Shown here: in pieces, positions 23,984 to 36,700 of the stretch
Numbering within the stretch: the first letter of the stretch is position 1
How the letters are laid out: every line of letters starts with the position of its first letter
Assembly (NCBI GenBank): GCA_017301995.1
Contig: JAFLEH010000029.1
Span: 1-64,000 of the forward strand
Origin: Verrucomicrobiota bacterium
GTDB taxonomy: Bacteria > Verrucomicrobiota > Verrucomicrobiia > Verrucomicrobiales > Akkermansiaceae
Direction: 5' to 3'
DNA: 64,000 nucleotides
The notes under the pieces: generated by a model
What the model was told of the DNA's origin: nothing
The model's input: only the letters and a program-made list of their open reading frames with translations
Database searches by the model: none
Translations under genes and position numbers: made by a program

Positions 23984-24988
23984 ATGGCGATCCATCACGA
24001 AATCCTCGGCGGACCGGGACGAGACAACGCCCTGCTCGTCCGGGTGGACACCGGAAAATCCCTAACCCGGTTGCTGTTTGACTGCGGCGGCGGTTGTCCC
24101 GACGCGTTGCCGCTTTCCGAGTTGTTGGCCATCGACCACTTGTTGTTCTCCCACCTGCACATGGATCACGTGGCCGGGTTTGACGGATTTTTCCGCGCCG
24201 TCTTCAACCGCTCCGCGCAACCTAACCGGATCTGGGGTCCGCCGGGCACGGCGGAGGCGTTCCACCACCGGTTCCGCTCGTTTCTGTGGAATCTGCACCA
24301 CGAAATGTCGGGCAGTTGGCGAGTGGGCGACATCCGCGATGATGGCGCCACCGTCTGGCGATACGAACTGGCGGAGGCATTCGCCCATGCCTATCCGGAC
24401 GACCGGATCACCCGGCCCGGTATCGTGCTGGATACCCCGGATTTCACCGTCGAGGCCCGGCTGATGGATCATCGCACGCCGTCCGTCGCCTATCTGGTGC
24501 GGGAGAAACCGCGCATGAACGTGGATCCCGTCCGCCTAGCCGAACTCGGGCTCGCTCCCGGCCCGTGGCTGAAAGCGGTCAAAGACGCCGATGATCCCGC
24601 CCTCGCGGTTGAGATCAACGGCACCTCCCACCCGGTGGCCGCGCTCAGGGAACGCCTGCTAACCGAAACACCGGGGGATTCGATCGCCTATCTCACCGAT
24701 TTTCTGTTGGATGATGCCGCGCTGGAACGCCTCACACCGTTTCTCGACGGCTGCGGCACGCTCGTCTGCGAGTCGCAATACTGCCACGCCGACGTCGCTC
24801 TCGCCAGCCGGAACCACCACATGACCTCGGTCCAGGCCGCCCGGCTCGCCGGGCGGGTCCGCGCCGGGAAGCTCGTCCTCTTTCATCTATCCGACCGCTA
24901 CCGCCGCGACGAATGGTTGGAAATGCTCGACGAAGCCGCCACCATCTTTCCCGGGGTCTCGTTTCCACCAAATTGGGACATCGGATGA
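23984..24988 (+). CDS. Metallo-beta-lactamase-fold hydrolase (RNase Z-like)
   Basis: A 334-residue cytoplasmic protein with the MBL zinc motif LLFSHLHMDHVAGFDGF (His-x-His-x-Asp-His), LFDCGGG before it, and distal ligands suggested by LMDHRTPSVAYLV and CESQYCHAD. The order and the VFNRSAQPNRIWGPPGT segment resemble RNase Z/ElaC relatives, but the overall sequence departs from canonical tRNase Z, so substrate is left open. ATG 23984 lies 2 bp after the thermonuclease stop. The long frame upstream is a shadow. The last bases overlap the M28 start (ATGA). Confidence 0.85.
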   Translation: MAIHHEILGGPGRDNALLVRVDTGKSLTRLLFDCGGGCPDALPLSELLAIDHLLFSHLHMDHVAGFDGFFRAVFNRSAQPNRIWGPPGTAEAFHHRFRSFLWNLHHEMSGSWRVGDIRDDGATVWRYELAEAFAHAYPDDRITRPGIVLDTPDFTVEARLMDHRTPSVAYLVREKPRMNVDPVRLAELGLAPGPWLKAVKDADDPALAVEINGTSHPVAALRERLLTETPGDSIAYLTDFLLDDAALERLTPFLDGCGTLVCESQYCHADVALASRNHHMTSVQAARLAGRVRAGKLVLFHLSDRYRRDEWLEMLDEAATIFPGVSFPPNWDIG

Positions 24989-25959
24989 ACCCAACGCCAT
25001 CCCGTTTCATGAATGCCAAGCCCATCCGCCATCTGTTTGCCTGCGCTGTTTTGTTAGCATCCGCGTGCGCTCCGGACACCCGGCCCATCGGACCCGATCC
25101 CGGCGTCCGCGCGGAAAACCTGCGGGATACAGTGAACCGCTTGTGCGCGATCCAACCGCCGCGCCACGCCGGGAATCCCGCGTCAATGCGCCGTGCGGCG
25201 GATTTCATCGCCCGGCGTTTCCGGGAGCATGGATTGCGCCCGTCCTATCAGGAGTTTGAGGTCGATGGCGTCCGATACGCCAACGTGATCGCGAGCGCGG
25301 GTCCATCCGGCGGCCGCAGGGTGATCGTGGGTGCCCATTACGATGTCTGCGGCGACCAACCGGGAGCCGACGACAACGCCAGCGCGGTCGCGGGTTTGTT
25401 GGAATGCGCCCGCTTTGCCGCCAATAACACGGACCGGTTGCGCTTCGGTGTGGACTTCGTGGCATACGCGCTCGAAGAACCGCCGCACTTCGGCAGCACG
25501 CGCATGGGCAGTTTCCATCACGCGAAATCCTTGCACAACGACGCGATTCCCGTGCGCGCGATGATTTGCATGGACATGATCGGATATTTCACCGACGCGC
25601 CGGGATCGCAGAACTATCCGCTTCCGGGACTCGGCCTGTTCTATCCGTCCCGAGGAAACTTCATCGCCGTGGTGGGAAACTTCGCCAGCGCCTCCCTCGC
25701 GCGCGAGGTGATGGCCGGTCTATCCGAAACACGGGTGCCCGCCCGTCGGATCCTCGCCCCATCCGCCATTCCCGGCATCGACTTTTCCGACCATCGGAAC
25801 TACTGGCGTTTCGGCTACCCGGCCGTCATGCTCACCGATACCGCGTTCTATCGGAATCCCAACTACCACGAACCCACCGACCGCCCGGAAACCCTCTCGT
25901 TCTCCCCGATGGCCGAAGTCGTCAAAGGCCTCTGCCACACTCTGGTGACGCTGGAGTGA
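24985..25959 (+). CDS. M28-family zinc aminopeptidase-like lipoprotein
   Basis: A 324-residue protein with a lipoprotein-type signal (LFACAVLLASAC, then APD). The M28 domain shows VIVGAHYDVCGDQPGADDNASAVAGLLE (first His and bridging Asp), YALEEPPHFGS (Glu-Glu), MICMDMIGYF (Asp) and IDFSDHRNYWRFGYPAVMLTDT (last His), so all five expected metal or catalytic positions seem present. It probably trims peptides in the periplasm or at the cell surface. It overlaps the MBL gene by 4 bp and is the last gene of the four-gene operon. An alternative start at MNAKPIRH, 27 bp downstream, is possible. Confidence 0.9.
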   Translation: MNPTPSRFMNAKPIRHLFACAVLLASACAPDTRPIGPDPGVRAENLRDTVNRLCAIQPPRHAGNPASMRRAADFIARRFREHGLRPSYQEFEVDGVRYANVIASAGPSGGRRVIVGAHYDVCGDQPGADDNASAVAGLLECARFAANNTDRLRFGVDFVAYALEEPPHFGSTRMGSFHHAKSLHNDAIPVRAMICMDMIGYFTDAPGSQNYPLPGLGLFYPSRGNFIAVVGNFASASLAREVMAGLSETRVPARRILAPSAIPGIDFSDHRNYWRFGYPAVMLTDTAFYRNPNYHEPTDRPETLSFSPMAEVVKGLCHTLVTLE

Positions 25960-26261
25960 CGGACGGTTAGGGCCGGGATCGCCGCCCTGCGATGACAATC
26001 AGGCAATTCAGCCGCTTGGTCGATGAGCCGGACCGTAGGCTTCCGTCCCTTTCCGCTTGCCGAGGCGCGTAAATCCGGTATTTTCGGCGCGTGGGTAAGC
26101 TGCCATTTACCAAAGATCTGCCGGGTCCCGGAAACACGGACGGAATACCCGGAGTGGGGCGGAGTACGCCGATACCCCGGCGGGAAGCGCCGCTTCCGGG
26201 AACCAAACGGATGGCGTTTCCCGAGCATGAACGGGAATTCGGAATATTCGCGGGGCGGTCG
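25960..26261. other. Intergenic stretch, possible N-terminal extension of next gene
   Basis: About 300 bases without a confident gene. The frame of the following small membrane protein is open from GTG 26091 (MGKLPFTKDLPGPG) and from ATG 26211 (MAFPEHEREFGIF), so its true start may lie here. No hairpin terminator with a T-run is seen after the M28 gene. Confidence 0.4.
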
Positions 26262-26558
26262 ATGAACAAGATACAGACCCACGTGGGGGCACTATGGGGG
26301 AGCCTGGCGATGGTCGGTGCGGTGGCGCTGCTCGCATTGTATTGGATCTCGCCGTATCTGGCGGAACCCAACAGCGCATTCCTTAGCTGGCTTGGCAGAT
26401 ATTGCAGCGGAGTGGTGATCCTTCTGCTAGGTTTCACCCATGTTTTCGTGATTCTCTCCCAGGCCGTATCGGAGGGCGGGAATCTAACCGGTCGGCTGGC
26501 CCTGATCGTGCTGTGGCCGGGGCTCCTGCTCAGCGTCGTGGTGGACCATTTCCTGTGA
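26262..26558 (+). CDS. Small membrane protein, unknown function
   Basis: A 98-residue protein from ATG 26262 (MNKIQTHVGALWG). It has three hydrophobic segments: about 10-30 (LWGSLAMVGAVALLALYWI), 47-66 (CSGVVILLLGFTHVFVIL) and 79-98 (LALIVLWPGLLLSVVVDHFL), so it is an inner-membrane protein. I do not recognise a family. In-frame starts at 26211 and 26091 would add 17 or 57 soluble residues. It is convergent with the beta-propeller gene, 15 bp away. Confidence 0.55.
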   Translation: MNKIQTHVGALWGSLAMVGAVALLALYWISPYLAEPNSAFLSWLGRYCSGVVILLLGFTHVFVILSQAVSEGGNLTGRLALIVLWPGLLLSVVVDHFL

Positions 26559-26573
26559 CCCGGCGCGGCGGGA

Positions 26574-27575
26574 TCACTTTTTCACCAGTTTCGTCACGCG
26601 GCCGGTGGCGTTCCAGTCCTGGACGTAGAGATTGCCGGCTTGGTCGAAACAAAGCCCGTGCGGGGCGGTGAAAACCCCTTCCTTGAACTCCTCGGGGGGC
26701 ACGCCGAACTTCGCCCATTGGTTCTTGTCGGGGTTGTCTCCGAGAAATGCCACGGGGACGCCATCCTTGCCGAGGATGGTTACCCGCGCCTCGAGTTCCG
26801 CCACGGCGCAATAGTCGCCGCGGATGTCCACCATGCAGGGCAAGCGCAGGCCGCGGGCATGGACGCCGATGAAACGGCCCTCAAGATCGGTGTGGACAAG
26901 ACGGCGGTTGCCACGGTCGGAAACGAGGAGCCGCGGTTCTCCGAATCGGGTGTCGATGGCGAGCCCGTGGCAGGTGTTGAACCGCCCGTCGCCGGCGCCT
27001 TTTCCGCCGAATGATTTGAGGAGCTTTCCGGTGGCGTCGAATTTGTGGATCATCTGCGCGCCGTAGCCGGTGGCGGCGAAAACCGATCCGTCCGGGGCGA
27101 CCGTGACGGCGGTTAGGCCGTTCCATCCGCCGGGGACCGGGGCGGTGCCGACGTTGGGGATTTCCAACAGAATCTTGCCGTCGGTGTCGATCTTGCAAAC
27201 GCGGCCCTTGGGTAGTTGGGCTCCATAAATCACGTCCTTTCCGTCCTCCTTGCGGATGGTCATGGCATGAAACCCGGCGCACTCCGGAGCAATGGTTTTC
27301 ACCAGCTTTCCATCCGGTTCATATACGATTACGGAAAGCGCCGCGTCGGTGCTGAAATAGATTTTTCCGTCGGAACCGGTGAGCACGCTGCCGTGGGTGG
27401 GCCCCAGTTTTTTTCCATCCGGCAGAGCGCCCCAGCCGGGCACGGTTTCGAAGGTCCACTCTCCGTTGCCGACGACGACGGGATGTGCATGGTCCTTTCC
27501 GGGTGGGGTTCCGTCCACCGGATGCGCGGCGGCGGTGGCGACGAGGGCGGCGAAAACGAGAAGTGAGGGTTTCAT
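26574..27575 (-). CDS. Secreted NHL-type beta-propeller protein
   Basis: A 333-residue protein with signal peptide (MKPSLLVFAALVATAAA). It then has several NHL/SMP-30-like blades such as GLTAVTVAPDGSVFAATGYG, HKFDATGKLLKSFGGKGAGDGRF, CHGLAIDTRF and APHGLCFDQAGNLYVQDWN. The arrangement resembles six-bladed propellers of the peptidylglycine lyase (PAL) type, which in environmental bacteria are common secreted proteins without proven activity. I do not assign catalysis. ATG 27575 begins the signal peptide. The frame upstream to 27779 lacks coding character. Confidence 0.85.
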   Translation of the reverse strand: MKPSLLVFAALVATAAAHPVDGTPPGKDHAHPVVVGNGEWTFETVPGWGALPDGKKLGPTHGSVLTGSDGKIYFSTDAALSVIVYEPDGKLVKTIAPECAGFHAMTIRKEDGKDVIYGAQLPKGRVCKIDTDGKILLEIPNVGTAPVPGGWNGLTAVTVAPDGSVFAATGYGAQMIHKFDATGKLLKSFGGKGAGDGRFNTCHGLAIDTRFGEPRLLVSDRGNRRLVHTDLEGRFIGVHARGLRLPCMVDIRGDYCAVAELEARVTILGKDGVPVAFLGDNPDKNQWAKFGVPPEEFKEGVFTAPHGLCFDQAGNLYVQDWNATGRVTKLVKK

Positions 27576-27727
27576 GGGAAGGCCCACCAGTAAGCCGGGA
27601 TCCGGTGGGGTCAAGCAATTTGGCGATCCCAATTTGTGATCGATCGGGCTGCAATTGCGGGGGGCGGTGGACCGTTGGGAGTCAGGCGGAACTCTATCCG
27701 CGCAAATTCCCAGGCGACGGATCCTTG

Positions 27728-30700
27728 TTAGGGAACCGTTGCTTCCACCCTCAGGAAGCCGGATCCCGGACCGCTCCACGACGCTTCCACTGTGTCAACG
27801 CCGTTCGCCGTGGAAAGTAGAGTCTCGGTGACACCAACGACCGACCAGTTAATCAGATCGGTGCTCCGTATGACTCTCAGGGTGTGGCCCACAGGGAGAC
27901 TCGAAAGGCGGGTGAAGGTGAGATAGGTGGTGCCACCCGCGGTCCGTTGTCCCGAGGTTCCGGTGGAAGTCCGGTCTTTGGGAAGGCTGCCGTGAAGCCA
28001 TTCCCGCCAATTCGGCACGCCATCGCCGTCAGGATCGGCGGTGCGCCCGGAAACCGCAGGCGTGGCGAGCTCGGCCGTGGTGAAACGGGACGCGCACCAG
28101 GCGGCGTAGGGATCCGGTGGCGTCGGACGGGTGTCCGCCACACTCAGGAATGCCCGTGGCCACACGGTGGTATCGACGCGCGCCTCGATCGTTTCGATGC
28201 CATCGCGGGTCTCCACCACCCGCTCGGTGAGAGGCAGCGTCCAAGTTGCCAAATCGGCGGATGCCACGCAGCGGGTCGAGTAGCCGGATGGCATCGCGGC
28301 CATTCGGGTATAGGTGAGCACGAGCCAGCGTCCTTCCCTTTCAAATTCTGATAGACCGGTGGTTGGGGCGTCTTTCGGGTCGCTGCCATGCAGCCATTCG
28401 CGCCAGTTGGGCATGCCGTCGTGATCGGGATCGGCCTCGGAACCGGCAACGGCTGGGTTGGCCAACTCCGTCGCCATGAAACGCAGGGCCGCCCAATCGG
28501 CGAACGCCTGGGTGAAGGTGGCGGTCACCGCTTTCGGGGCGTCCATTGCCAGTGTGGCGTCCGGCATCGTACCGCTGAGTGCTCCGCTCCAGCCGGCGAA
28601 GGTCCAGCCGGGGAGCGGCACTGCCCGCAGGGTGGCGGTGGCACCCATGGGATAGGATCCGTCCGCGGTGTCGAGGGCCACCGCTCCGCCGCCGCGGGCG
28701 AAGGTGGTGAGCGGGACGGTGGCAACGAAGTTTGCGACCACCGCTTTGTCGGAATCCAGGATCACCAGGGTTTCGCTGAGCGTGCCGAGCGCGTCGCCGC
28801 CCCAACTGGCGAAGCGGGCGCCCTTGCCCGGCCGGGCGATGAACGAGATGCGGGCTTTGTGCGGATAGTATTCGGCCGTCTGGTCCGTCACCACCGAGCC
28901 GTCGCCATTGGTGGTGAGGCTCAGTTGGCGCTGGGGAATCGTCACGGCGGGCGTGCCGGTGATCACCGTATTGTTTGCCCGATTGCTCTCGCGAACTGTC
29001 GCGGGTGGCCGCAGGTCGCAGACCACATAATGGGTGCCGGGCCGGATGGCGTCGGGCAAGGTGAACGACAACTCCGCCGTACCGGTGGCCCCTGGCGCGG
29101 GCGTGTCCCCGGTCCAGGCCGTGCGGCCCAGATGGATGTCGTTGCCATCGCCGAAAAACCGGTCGGATGACAGCCACGCATCGATCTCAAGCGGGCCAGC
29201 CACCGCCGCCGTACCGGCGTTGCGGATGCTGGCGCTGACCGTTACCGCGTCGCCGACGCCGGCGACCACCGGCGCGGGGTCGGCGACGGTGAGTTCCAGA
29301 TCCTCACGGGTCCATTCCCGGATGGTCCCGGGTCCGAAGAAAAACACCCGCGACTCGTCCAGCGAAGCGATTCCGTTGTATTGATTTTGATAGATCCTGG
29401 CCTCGGCCCAGGAGCCGCCCGTGGTCGGAGCCTCCCACGAGTAGGCCCTGCCGGCGGCCGCTCCGGAAGCCAAGCCGAATGCCAGATATCCCTCGGGCAC
29501 GGCGACCATGACCGAGGCGGTGCAATACGTGTTGGCGTAGCTGCCACCTTTGGCCAGCGAGGTCCAGGTGATGCCATCGGCGGAACATTTGGAGGCTGGC
29601 CCGTAGCCGAAAAACAGCAACCCATGGCCGGTGAAGAAATTGCCCCATCCAAATCCAGTGGCGCCGCGAGACGTCCATGCGGCACCATCCGGCGAGGTGA
29701 AGAGATGGGTCGCCGAGGACGTGTAGGAAAGGGTTCCCGCCACCACCCACAGGTTCTGATGGCGGACGATGTGGGTGCCGGCATACACGCTCGGCACGGC
29801 TCCCGCCGCAGTCCATGTGAGGCCGCCATCGGTGGACGAGGCCAGTCCGCCATTGGCGCACACGCCCAGCCAAGTGCCGCCCGACCAGGCCACATCAACC
29901 GCTCCGGTTCCCGCCAAGGTGGGGATTTCCGTCCAGTTCAGTCCATCGGTCGAGCGGAAATGGCGATAGACCGTCGGATAAGTGTTAGACTCCACCTCGT
30001 GACAAGCGATGAATTCCGTTGGGCTGGCCGCCAGGCCAAGCAGCGTGAGATTGCCCGGCAGCGGCTTACCACCGACCAGGCAGTCCGTCCAGGAGCGGCC
30101 GTCATCAGCGCTGGTCATGAACAGGCCGGCGGTGCCGCCGATCACCAGCCTGTCACCCAAGCGGACGATTTGCCTGGCGATGCCGGTCTGGGTGGCATCC
30201 GGCGGAATGTCGGTCACGCGGGACCAGACCTTGCCATCGCGGGTTTCCCAGATTGCGCCGCTGGCGTCGCGGGCGCGGAGGACATCGGGTTCCTGGGTGA
30301 ACATGGTTAGAGAGGTGCCGGAATTGCCCGTGGCCTCGGTCCAATTCAGCGCGTCCGCGCTCCAGCAGGGTTTTCCGGAATTTGGAAAAGCAAGGTAAAC
30401 TCCGGAGAACCGTGTTTCCGGCGTGATCGAGGCATCACCGATCAAGGCAGGAGCGGTCCAGGTGAAGCCGTCGTCCGAGACCAAGCGGTTTGTGAGGCAG
30501 AACTTCCCGCCGATGAGGTTCACCTCGCTGGTGTCCGAGAAAATGGGGCCGAGCGTCGCGGTGGCGGTCCACGCGAGGTTGTGGTCGGTGGCCGTATAGA
30601 CCATGCCGGAGTTGCTGCTCACCACCAGGGCGGTGGCGGAGACGGCACAATCCAACGTCAGCGAGTACTCTTCCCCGCCCGGTGCGGGATGCCGGGTCCA

Positions 30701-33700
30701 GGTGGCGCCGTCGGTGGACACATAAACGAAGTTGGGGCCATCAAGGTTTTCCATTTCGGTGCCGAAGGCGATCCACGCGCCGTCGAAACGGGTCAGCAAC
30801 CGACCGCCCAGCAACTGTGGCGGGCGGATGTCGCTCCCCCAGGTTTGTCCCCCGTCGGTGGAACGACGGATTTCGCCGTTGACCCCAAGGGCGAGCCATG
30901 TCCCATCGTGAAACACCATGTCCCGGACGCCCTGGCCGGGCCAAGTCCATACCTGTTGCCAATCCCGGCCATCCGCGCTTCGCCACAGCCCGTTGAGATA
31001 GTGGTTCTCCGGCAAGTTCGTCTCCACCGCCGCGAATCCGGTTTGCCCGTTAGACCACAACTTGGAAATGGAAACACCGCTGGGCAGTCCGCCATGATAG
31101 CTGCATGGGAACGCGCCGGGCTGGTCGGCCGTGGCATAGCCCAGGAAGGAAGTGGTGGTGAGACCGTCATGGGAACCACCGAACACCGTGACATCGCCAA
31201 CGCGGATGCGTGGGGCCGAATAACTCAGCGAGTAGCCGGCCGGAATCTGCAGCGCCTTGCCCGGCATGGTTTGGCGCCACTCGCAACCGTCCACACTGCG
31301 CCAGGCTCCGCCGTTGGTATCGCCCAACATCAGGGCGGTGCCATCTTCCGCGAGGATGTCGCGGGCGGGGTTGCCCGGTCCGGCCACCGCCGCCTGCCAG
31401 GTGATGCCGTCGGCGCTCCACACCATGCCGGAGCGTCCGAAGGCCACGAAACGTCCGCCGAGCCGGGTCACGGTGGCGGATTGCACCGGCTCGCCTTGAA
31501 GCGACTGCCAGACAATTCCGTCGAAACTGGTGGCGAACCACAAGCCGCCACCGCCCCAGAACAAGCGCCCTGCATGGCAGGCGAGACGCACGTGGTGGTC
31601 GGCGGGCAGGGCCGGGAGTTGGACGACGGCTTGCCAGGATCTGCCGTCGTCCGGCGTCCGGAAAACCCGCCCGTCCGCAAGACCGGCGAAGGTCGTCCCA
31701 AAGGCGTTGGCGAATTCGAGTCGGGTGGAACTGACAGCCCCGAAATCCGGGATGGCGATCCAATTGATGCCACCATCCACCGAGCGGAAAGGCGGCGAGA
31801 TCAGCACCGTGCCACCCGGGGTCACCAGCGGTGGCTTCGGATAGGCCGCCGAGCCGTTAGGGGACGTGGAGCATACGGTCCAGTTCAGGCCGTCGGACGA
31901 CAGGATCAGCCGTTCGATGCCAAAGTTGCTTGCATCGGTGTACTTTCCCGAAAACCAGCCGTCGCGGAACACGATTCCGGTCCCGAGGGACTTGCCGATG
32001 TCGCTCCAGTTGAACCCGTCGCGGGTCACGAAGGCTTCGGTTTCCGTTTGCACGATAAGGGTGCCGTTGCCGGCGACGATGTTGGTGATTCCGGTGGCGA
32101 GGCTGGGCAGCAGCACGGTTTCCCACGATCCGTCGTCGCGGGTGCGGTAAAGCGCGCTGCCGCCGGCCGCATAGGCCCGGCCGCCGAAGCTCGTCCAGGC
32201 GGTAATCGGCAAATAGGAACTTCCTTCCCGGGTCCCGATGCTGTTGGCCAGTTGCGGCGGAACGGCGGAGATCCTCAGCTCATCGGAGCCCACCAGGCCG
32301 GACGGATCGCGGCCGCGCACCGCGATCACATGCCCTCCGATCCGCGTCGGTTGGAAACGGAAGCGGAAATGGGGATCGGTGGTGGTGCCGGCCGATACGC
32401 CATCGATGATGCATTCGGTGGTGACGGCTCGGCCTTCCGGGTCGGTGGCGGTGCCGGTGATTTCGACCGTCGAGCCGCTGACATGGGCTGAATTGTGGGT
32501 CGGCAGGCTGATCCGGACGAGCGGGGCGGCCCCGCCGCTGCCGGAACCGGTGACGAGAACCCCGCCATTGGCGGTGACGCCGACCAACTGACCCTTGCCG
32601 CTGGCCAGATCCGTCAGCGTGGTGGGTACATTTCCCCTGAACCAGGTGGTGCCATTGGCGGAGAAAAACACATACGCCCGGCCGCTGATGTTCTCCCGCT
32701 TCAGCATGATGAATTTGCCATCGAAGGTGAGCAAGCGGGTCACGGAAACCACCGCTCCCGCCGCGCCCACGGCGGCACCGGTGGCACCGGACTGCCAGGT
32801 GATGCCATCGTTGGACACAAAGTAGGTGTTGCCGTCGGCGGAGACGCCGCAAAGCTTCCCGTCCAGCGCCGCCAGGAGGTTCGGATTGACGCCGGAAATC
32901 GACGTCCAGGTGATGCCGTCGGTGGACCGGCGCAACGTGCCGCCATGCATGAATTGGTCATAGGCATACCAGGCGCCGGCATGGTGGATGATCCCGATCG
33001 CGCTGCCCAAATCCAGCCCGGTGGTGGTCAGCTTGGTCCAGGTGGTCCAATCCAGAGAGGCCGAGTAGCAGGCCCGTGGATCCCCCTGGGTCAGGACAAG
33101 CCAGCGGGTGCCATCGCTGGCAGCGGCATTGATTTTGGAAGGCACGCCCGCCGGCAGGGAATCGGGCATGGCACCGGGTAGCCAGCCGCTGTAGTCTCTG
33201 CTGTAAAACGATGAAAAATAGCGCCCGTTGGCAATCTGCCGGGCCGGAACCAGCGCCTCCGGGTTGGTGGCCGAGGTGTTGAAAGAACGGCCGGTCCGCC
33301 AGTTGCGCCCGTCGCCGGAAATCATCACCGGACCCGGGATGCTGTTGAATTCAACGGGCCGGTAAGCCAGGAATTCGTCGTTCAGGAAGGTGACCGATCC
33401 GATCGGATAGATCGGTTCCGGGGTTCCGGTGAAATCCTCCTGGCTGTCGATCCGCCGCAATCGCCCGCCGGTGGTGCCGCAGATGATCGCCCCGTCAAAC
33501 TCCACGGCGGCGGAGAACTTCTGGCCCGGGGGATTCACGCTAAAGGGTTTCCACACGACCGGCGAGACTCCGGTCAGATAGGTCTCCCGGGGCAGCCAGG
33601 TGGAAAATCCGTAGGTCTGATTGCCGAGCGAAACCACCATCAGGTCACCGTTGGCCAGGTTCAAGGTTTCCTCGGTCTCCACCCGCCAGGTGGTCCCGTT

Positions 33701-36700
33701 CGCGGTGGAGCACATGCCGCCCTGACAATTCACATAGAGCCGATCACCGGCAACGCCCAAATACTGTGCGGCGTGGAAGTTTCCGCTGCTCCTGGGCGGG
33801 AGGGCGATTTCCTGCCAAGTCTTGCCATCGCTCGTGGCGAACACGCTGGCGGGGTCCCGGTCGCTCGGCGCGTAGAGCTTGCCATTCCAGAGCCGGATGT
33901 GGCCCTTGGTGGTCATGTCGATCAGTGTCCCACCGGTCAACTGCGCCTTGGCCGGCGTCCAGGTGGTGCCGTTCGTGGAGTAAAACAGACTGCCCCAGAC
34001 GTCCGGCGTGGTGGCCGCCACCAGCACGCCGTTGAACGATGTCAGGCTGGCCAGCGGGACCGTCGATCCGCCCGTATCGAATTCGGTCATCGCCGCCGGT
34101 TGGGCCCAACTCGTTCCATTGCTGGAAATGGCCATCGCCAGCACGCCATCGTAACGCCAACCGGCGCAGTACCACTTGGTGCCAAGCTTGGCGAGGCAGG
34201 AACCGCTGAAGCCGGCCGGCAATATCCACGGCGTCCAGCCCCGGCCGTCGGTCGAGACGAGGACGCGTTCGCCGGCCACCGCATAGCATTTGCCGTCGAT
34301 CACCTTGAGATCGGTGATCGGGCTGTTGGGAGCGCTCTCGCGCACCCAGGCGAAGGCCTCGAAGGGCGACGTGACCACGGTTAAGGTCATCCTTGCGAGA
34401 GCGTTTCCCTGGTCGTTGCTGACGGAGCAGGTGTAAACCCCGTTGTCGGCGGTGGTGGGGGCGGTGAAGGAGAGAGATGCCTGGGTTATTCCCGTTAAAA
34501 TCTGGCCGTTCCTGGTCCACTGATAGGTCATCGGCTCGCTGCCCTCGGCGCGGACACCGAGCACGGCGGCGCTGCCAGCCAGGGCCGAGAGGTCGCCGGT
34601 TTCCCACACGATCACCGGCGGGTCCCGCCGCTCCGTGAGCGCGGCCGTGGCACTGGTCACGGTGGCGAAGGCGTTGCGGACGGCGACATGATAGTCTCCG
34701 AAGTCACCCGGTTTGAGCGGGTCGATGACAAGCGTGCGGTCCCATGCGCCCGGGAGGGCGATGCCATCGCGGAACCATTGGTAATGGAGGGGAGGAGCTC
34801 CCGTGGCGCCCACTGTGAGCATCGCACGCGAACCCAACGGCAGCCGTTGGGCGGCGGGTTGGGCGGCGATGACCGGCGGCTCGGGCCGGAAGCCGCGCAG
34901 TTGGAACGAACCGGTGGCGGCACCGGAGGCGGAATCCACCGCAATGTAATAGGTGGTACCCGCCACGCCTGTCAGTTGGACCGCGCTCCAGATGGCAAAG
35001 GCGCTGGCATCGTCATTGGCAGCGACTTCCAGCAACTCTCCCGGGTGCCCGGGGTCAGGGATATAGACGGCGACCACGGTGTCAAAATCACTGCCCTCGG
35101 TGGAAAGCGACAGGGGCCCCGCCGCGTTCGGCTTCCAACTGTACCAAACACTGTGCCCGGCACCCACGCCGGCATGGGGACGGCCCGACTCAAACGGCTG
35201 GGCGGTGGCACCGCGGTTGCTGCCGGCGATTTCAAAGCTGCCGCCTTCCAGCACAACCGCCTGGTTCAGATTATCATTCAGGCCGGCCACCGCGAGCGCT
35301 AGGCTGAACGACTCGCCGACGGGGCTGTCACTCAATGTGAGAAAGCGATAGCGTTTGCCCTGTTCCGCGGTGAACCGCACGGCCAGTGTCTGATTCACCA
35401 GTGAATCGGCTCCGGAGTCATCGACCCGCCTCAGATTTGTCGGTTCATCTCCTTCGAACACGACCACCCGCTGGCCGGCGCCGTTGGAGCGGGCGATGAG
35501 TTGCGCGAAGCCGGAGAAGCCGGCTGTCCATGAGAACCACAGCGTGCGCGCTCCCGGAATCCCATGCCAGACATCTTCCCCCGGCTCGCGGGTTGTGGTG
35601 GCGTTGGAGCCGGTCCAAGTGCCATAGTCTCCTTCGAAGACGAATGGCCCGGCGAAAGCATCGTTGGTTGCCGGGGGCGGTCCGCTGCCCAACAGCCGGG
35701 CAAGGTTCAACCGCGCTCCGGTTTTGACTTTGCCCGACAGGCTGGGCACCGCATCGGCCGTTTGATAGAGACGGCCGATGAGTTGTGAGACGGAATCTCC
35801 GGGAAACTGGGCGCGGGCCAAAGCCAGCGCGCCAGCCACGTGCGGTGTGGCCATCGAGGTCCCGTTCAGGTATTTGTAATCGGTGGAACTGCCTTTGTGA
35901 CAGGACCAGATCTGCCAGCCGGGCGCGGCCAAATCGACCGTGTCCCGGCCGTAGCAGGAGAAGCTGGTGAGGCGGTCGGCCGCGTCCGTTGCCGCCACCG
36001 CGACAATGTTAGGCACGTCATAGCTTGATGGATAATGTGGGATTGAGTCGTTGTTGGTACCTTCGTTGCCTGCCGCGGCCACAAAGGGAATACCCACCGC
36101 GTCGCACTGGGCGATGGCTTGGCGCAGCGCCTCGCTGTACGGCCCGCCTCCCCAACTGGCGCTGATGACATCCGCCCCCATCCGGCGCGCGTAGTTGATC
36201 GCCTTGATGCCGTCCGAAGTGGTGCCGCCAGCCGGGCCAAGAAACCGACACGCCTGCAACCGGACTTGCCATGCCACCCCGCACACGCCGATTCCATTGC
36301 CGCCGCGCGCGCCGATCGTGCCGGCGCAGTGGGTGCCATGGCCCTGATCGTCCATCGGATTGCCGCTGCCGGTGATGGCATCGTAGCCGTGGATGTCGTC
36401 GATGACACCGTTGTGATCGTTATCGACTCCGTCGCCGGGGATTTCTCCGGCATTCGTCCACATGTTGGGCGCGAGGTCCTCATGGTCGTGGCGGATACCG
36501 GTGTCCGTGACGGCAACGACCACATCCGGGGCGTCGTGGCGGATGCTCCAGGCTTCTGGCGCGTCAATATCGGCATCCTCGGAATAGCCACCAACCTGGC
36601 CCAGGTTATGCAGTCCCCAAAGTTGGCCAGCGGCGAAGGCCGGATCATTCGGGATGACGCAGGGCCATACCAAATGGTCGGGCTCCGCGAACGCGACAAG

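Noticed and set aside
30581..32491. 636-residue plus-strand frame inside the giant subtilase
   Set aside because: Antisense shadow; the subtilase frame shows clear repeats through the region, and this frame has none.
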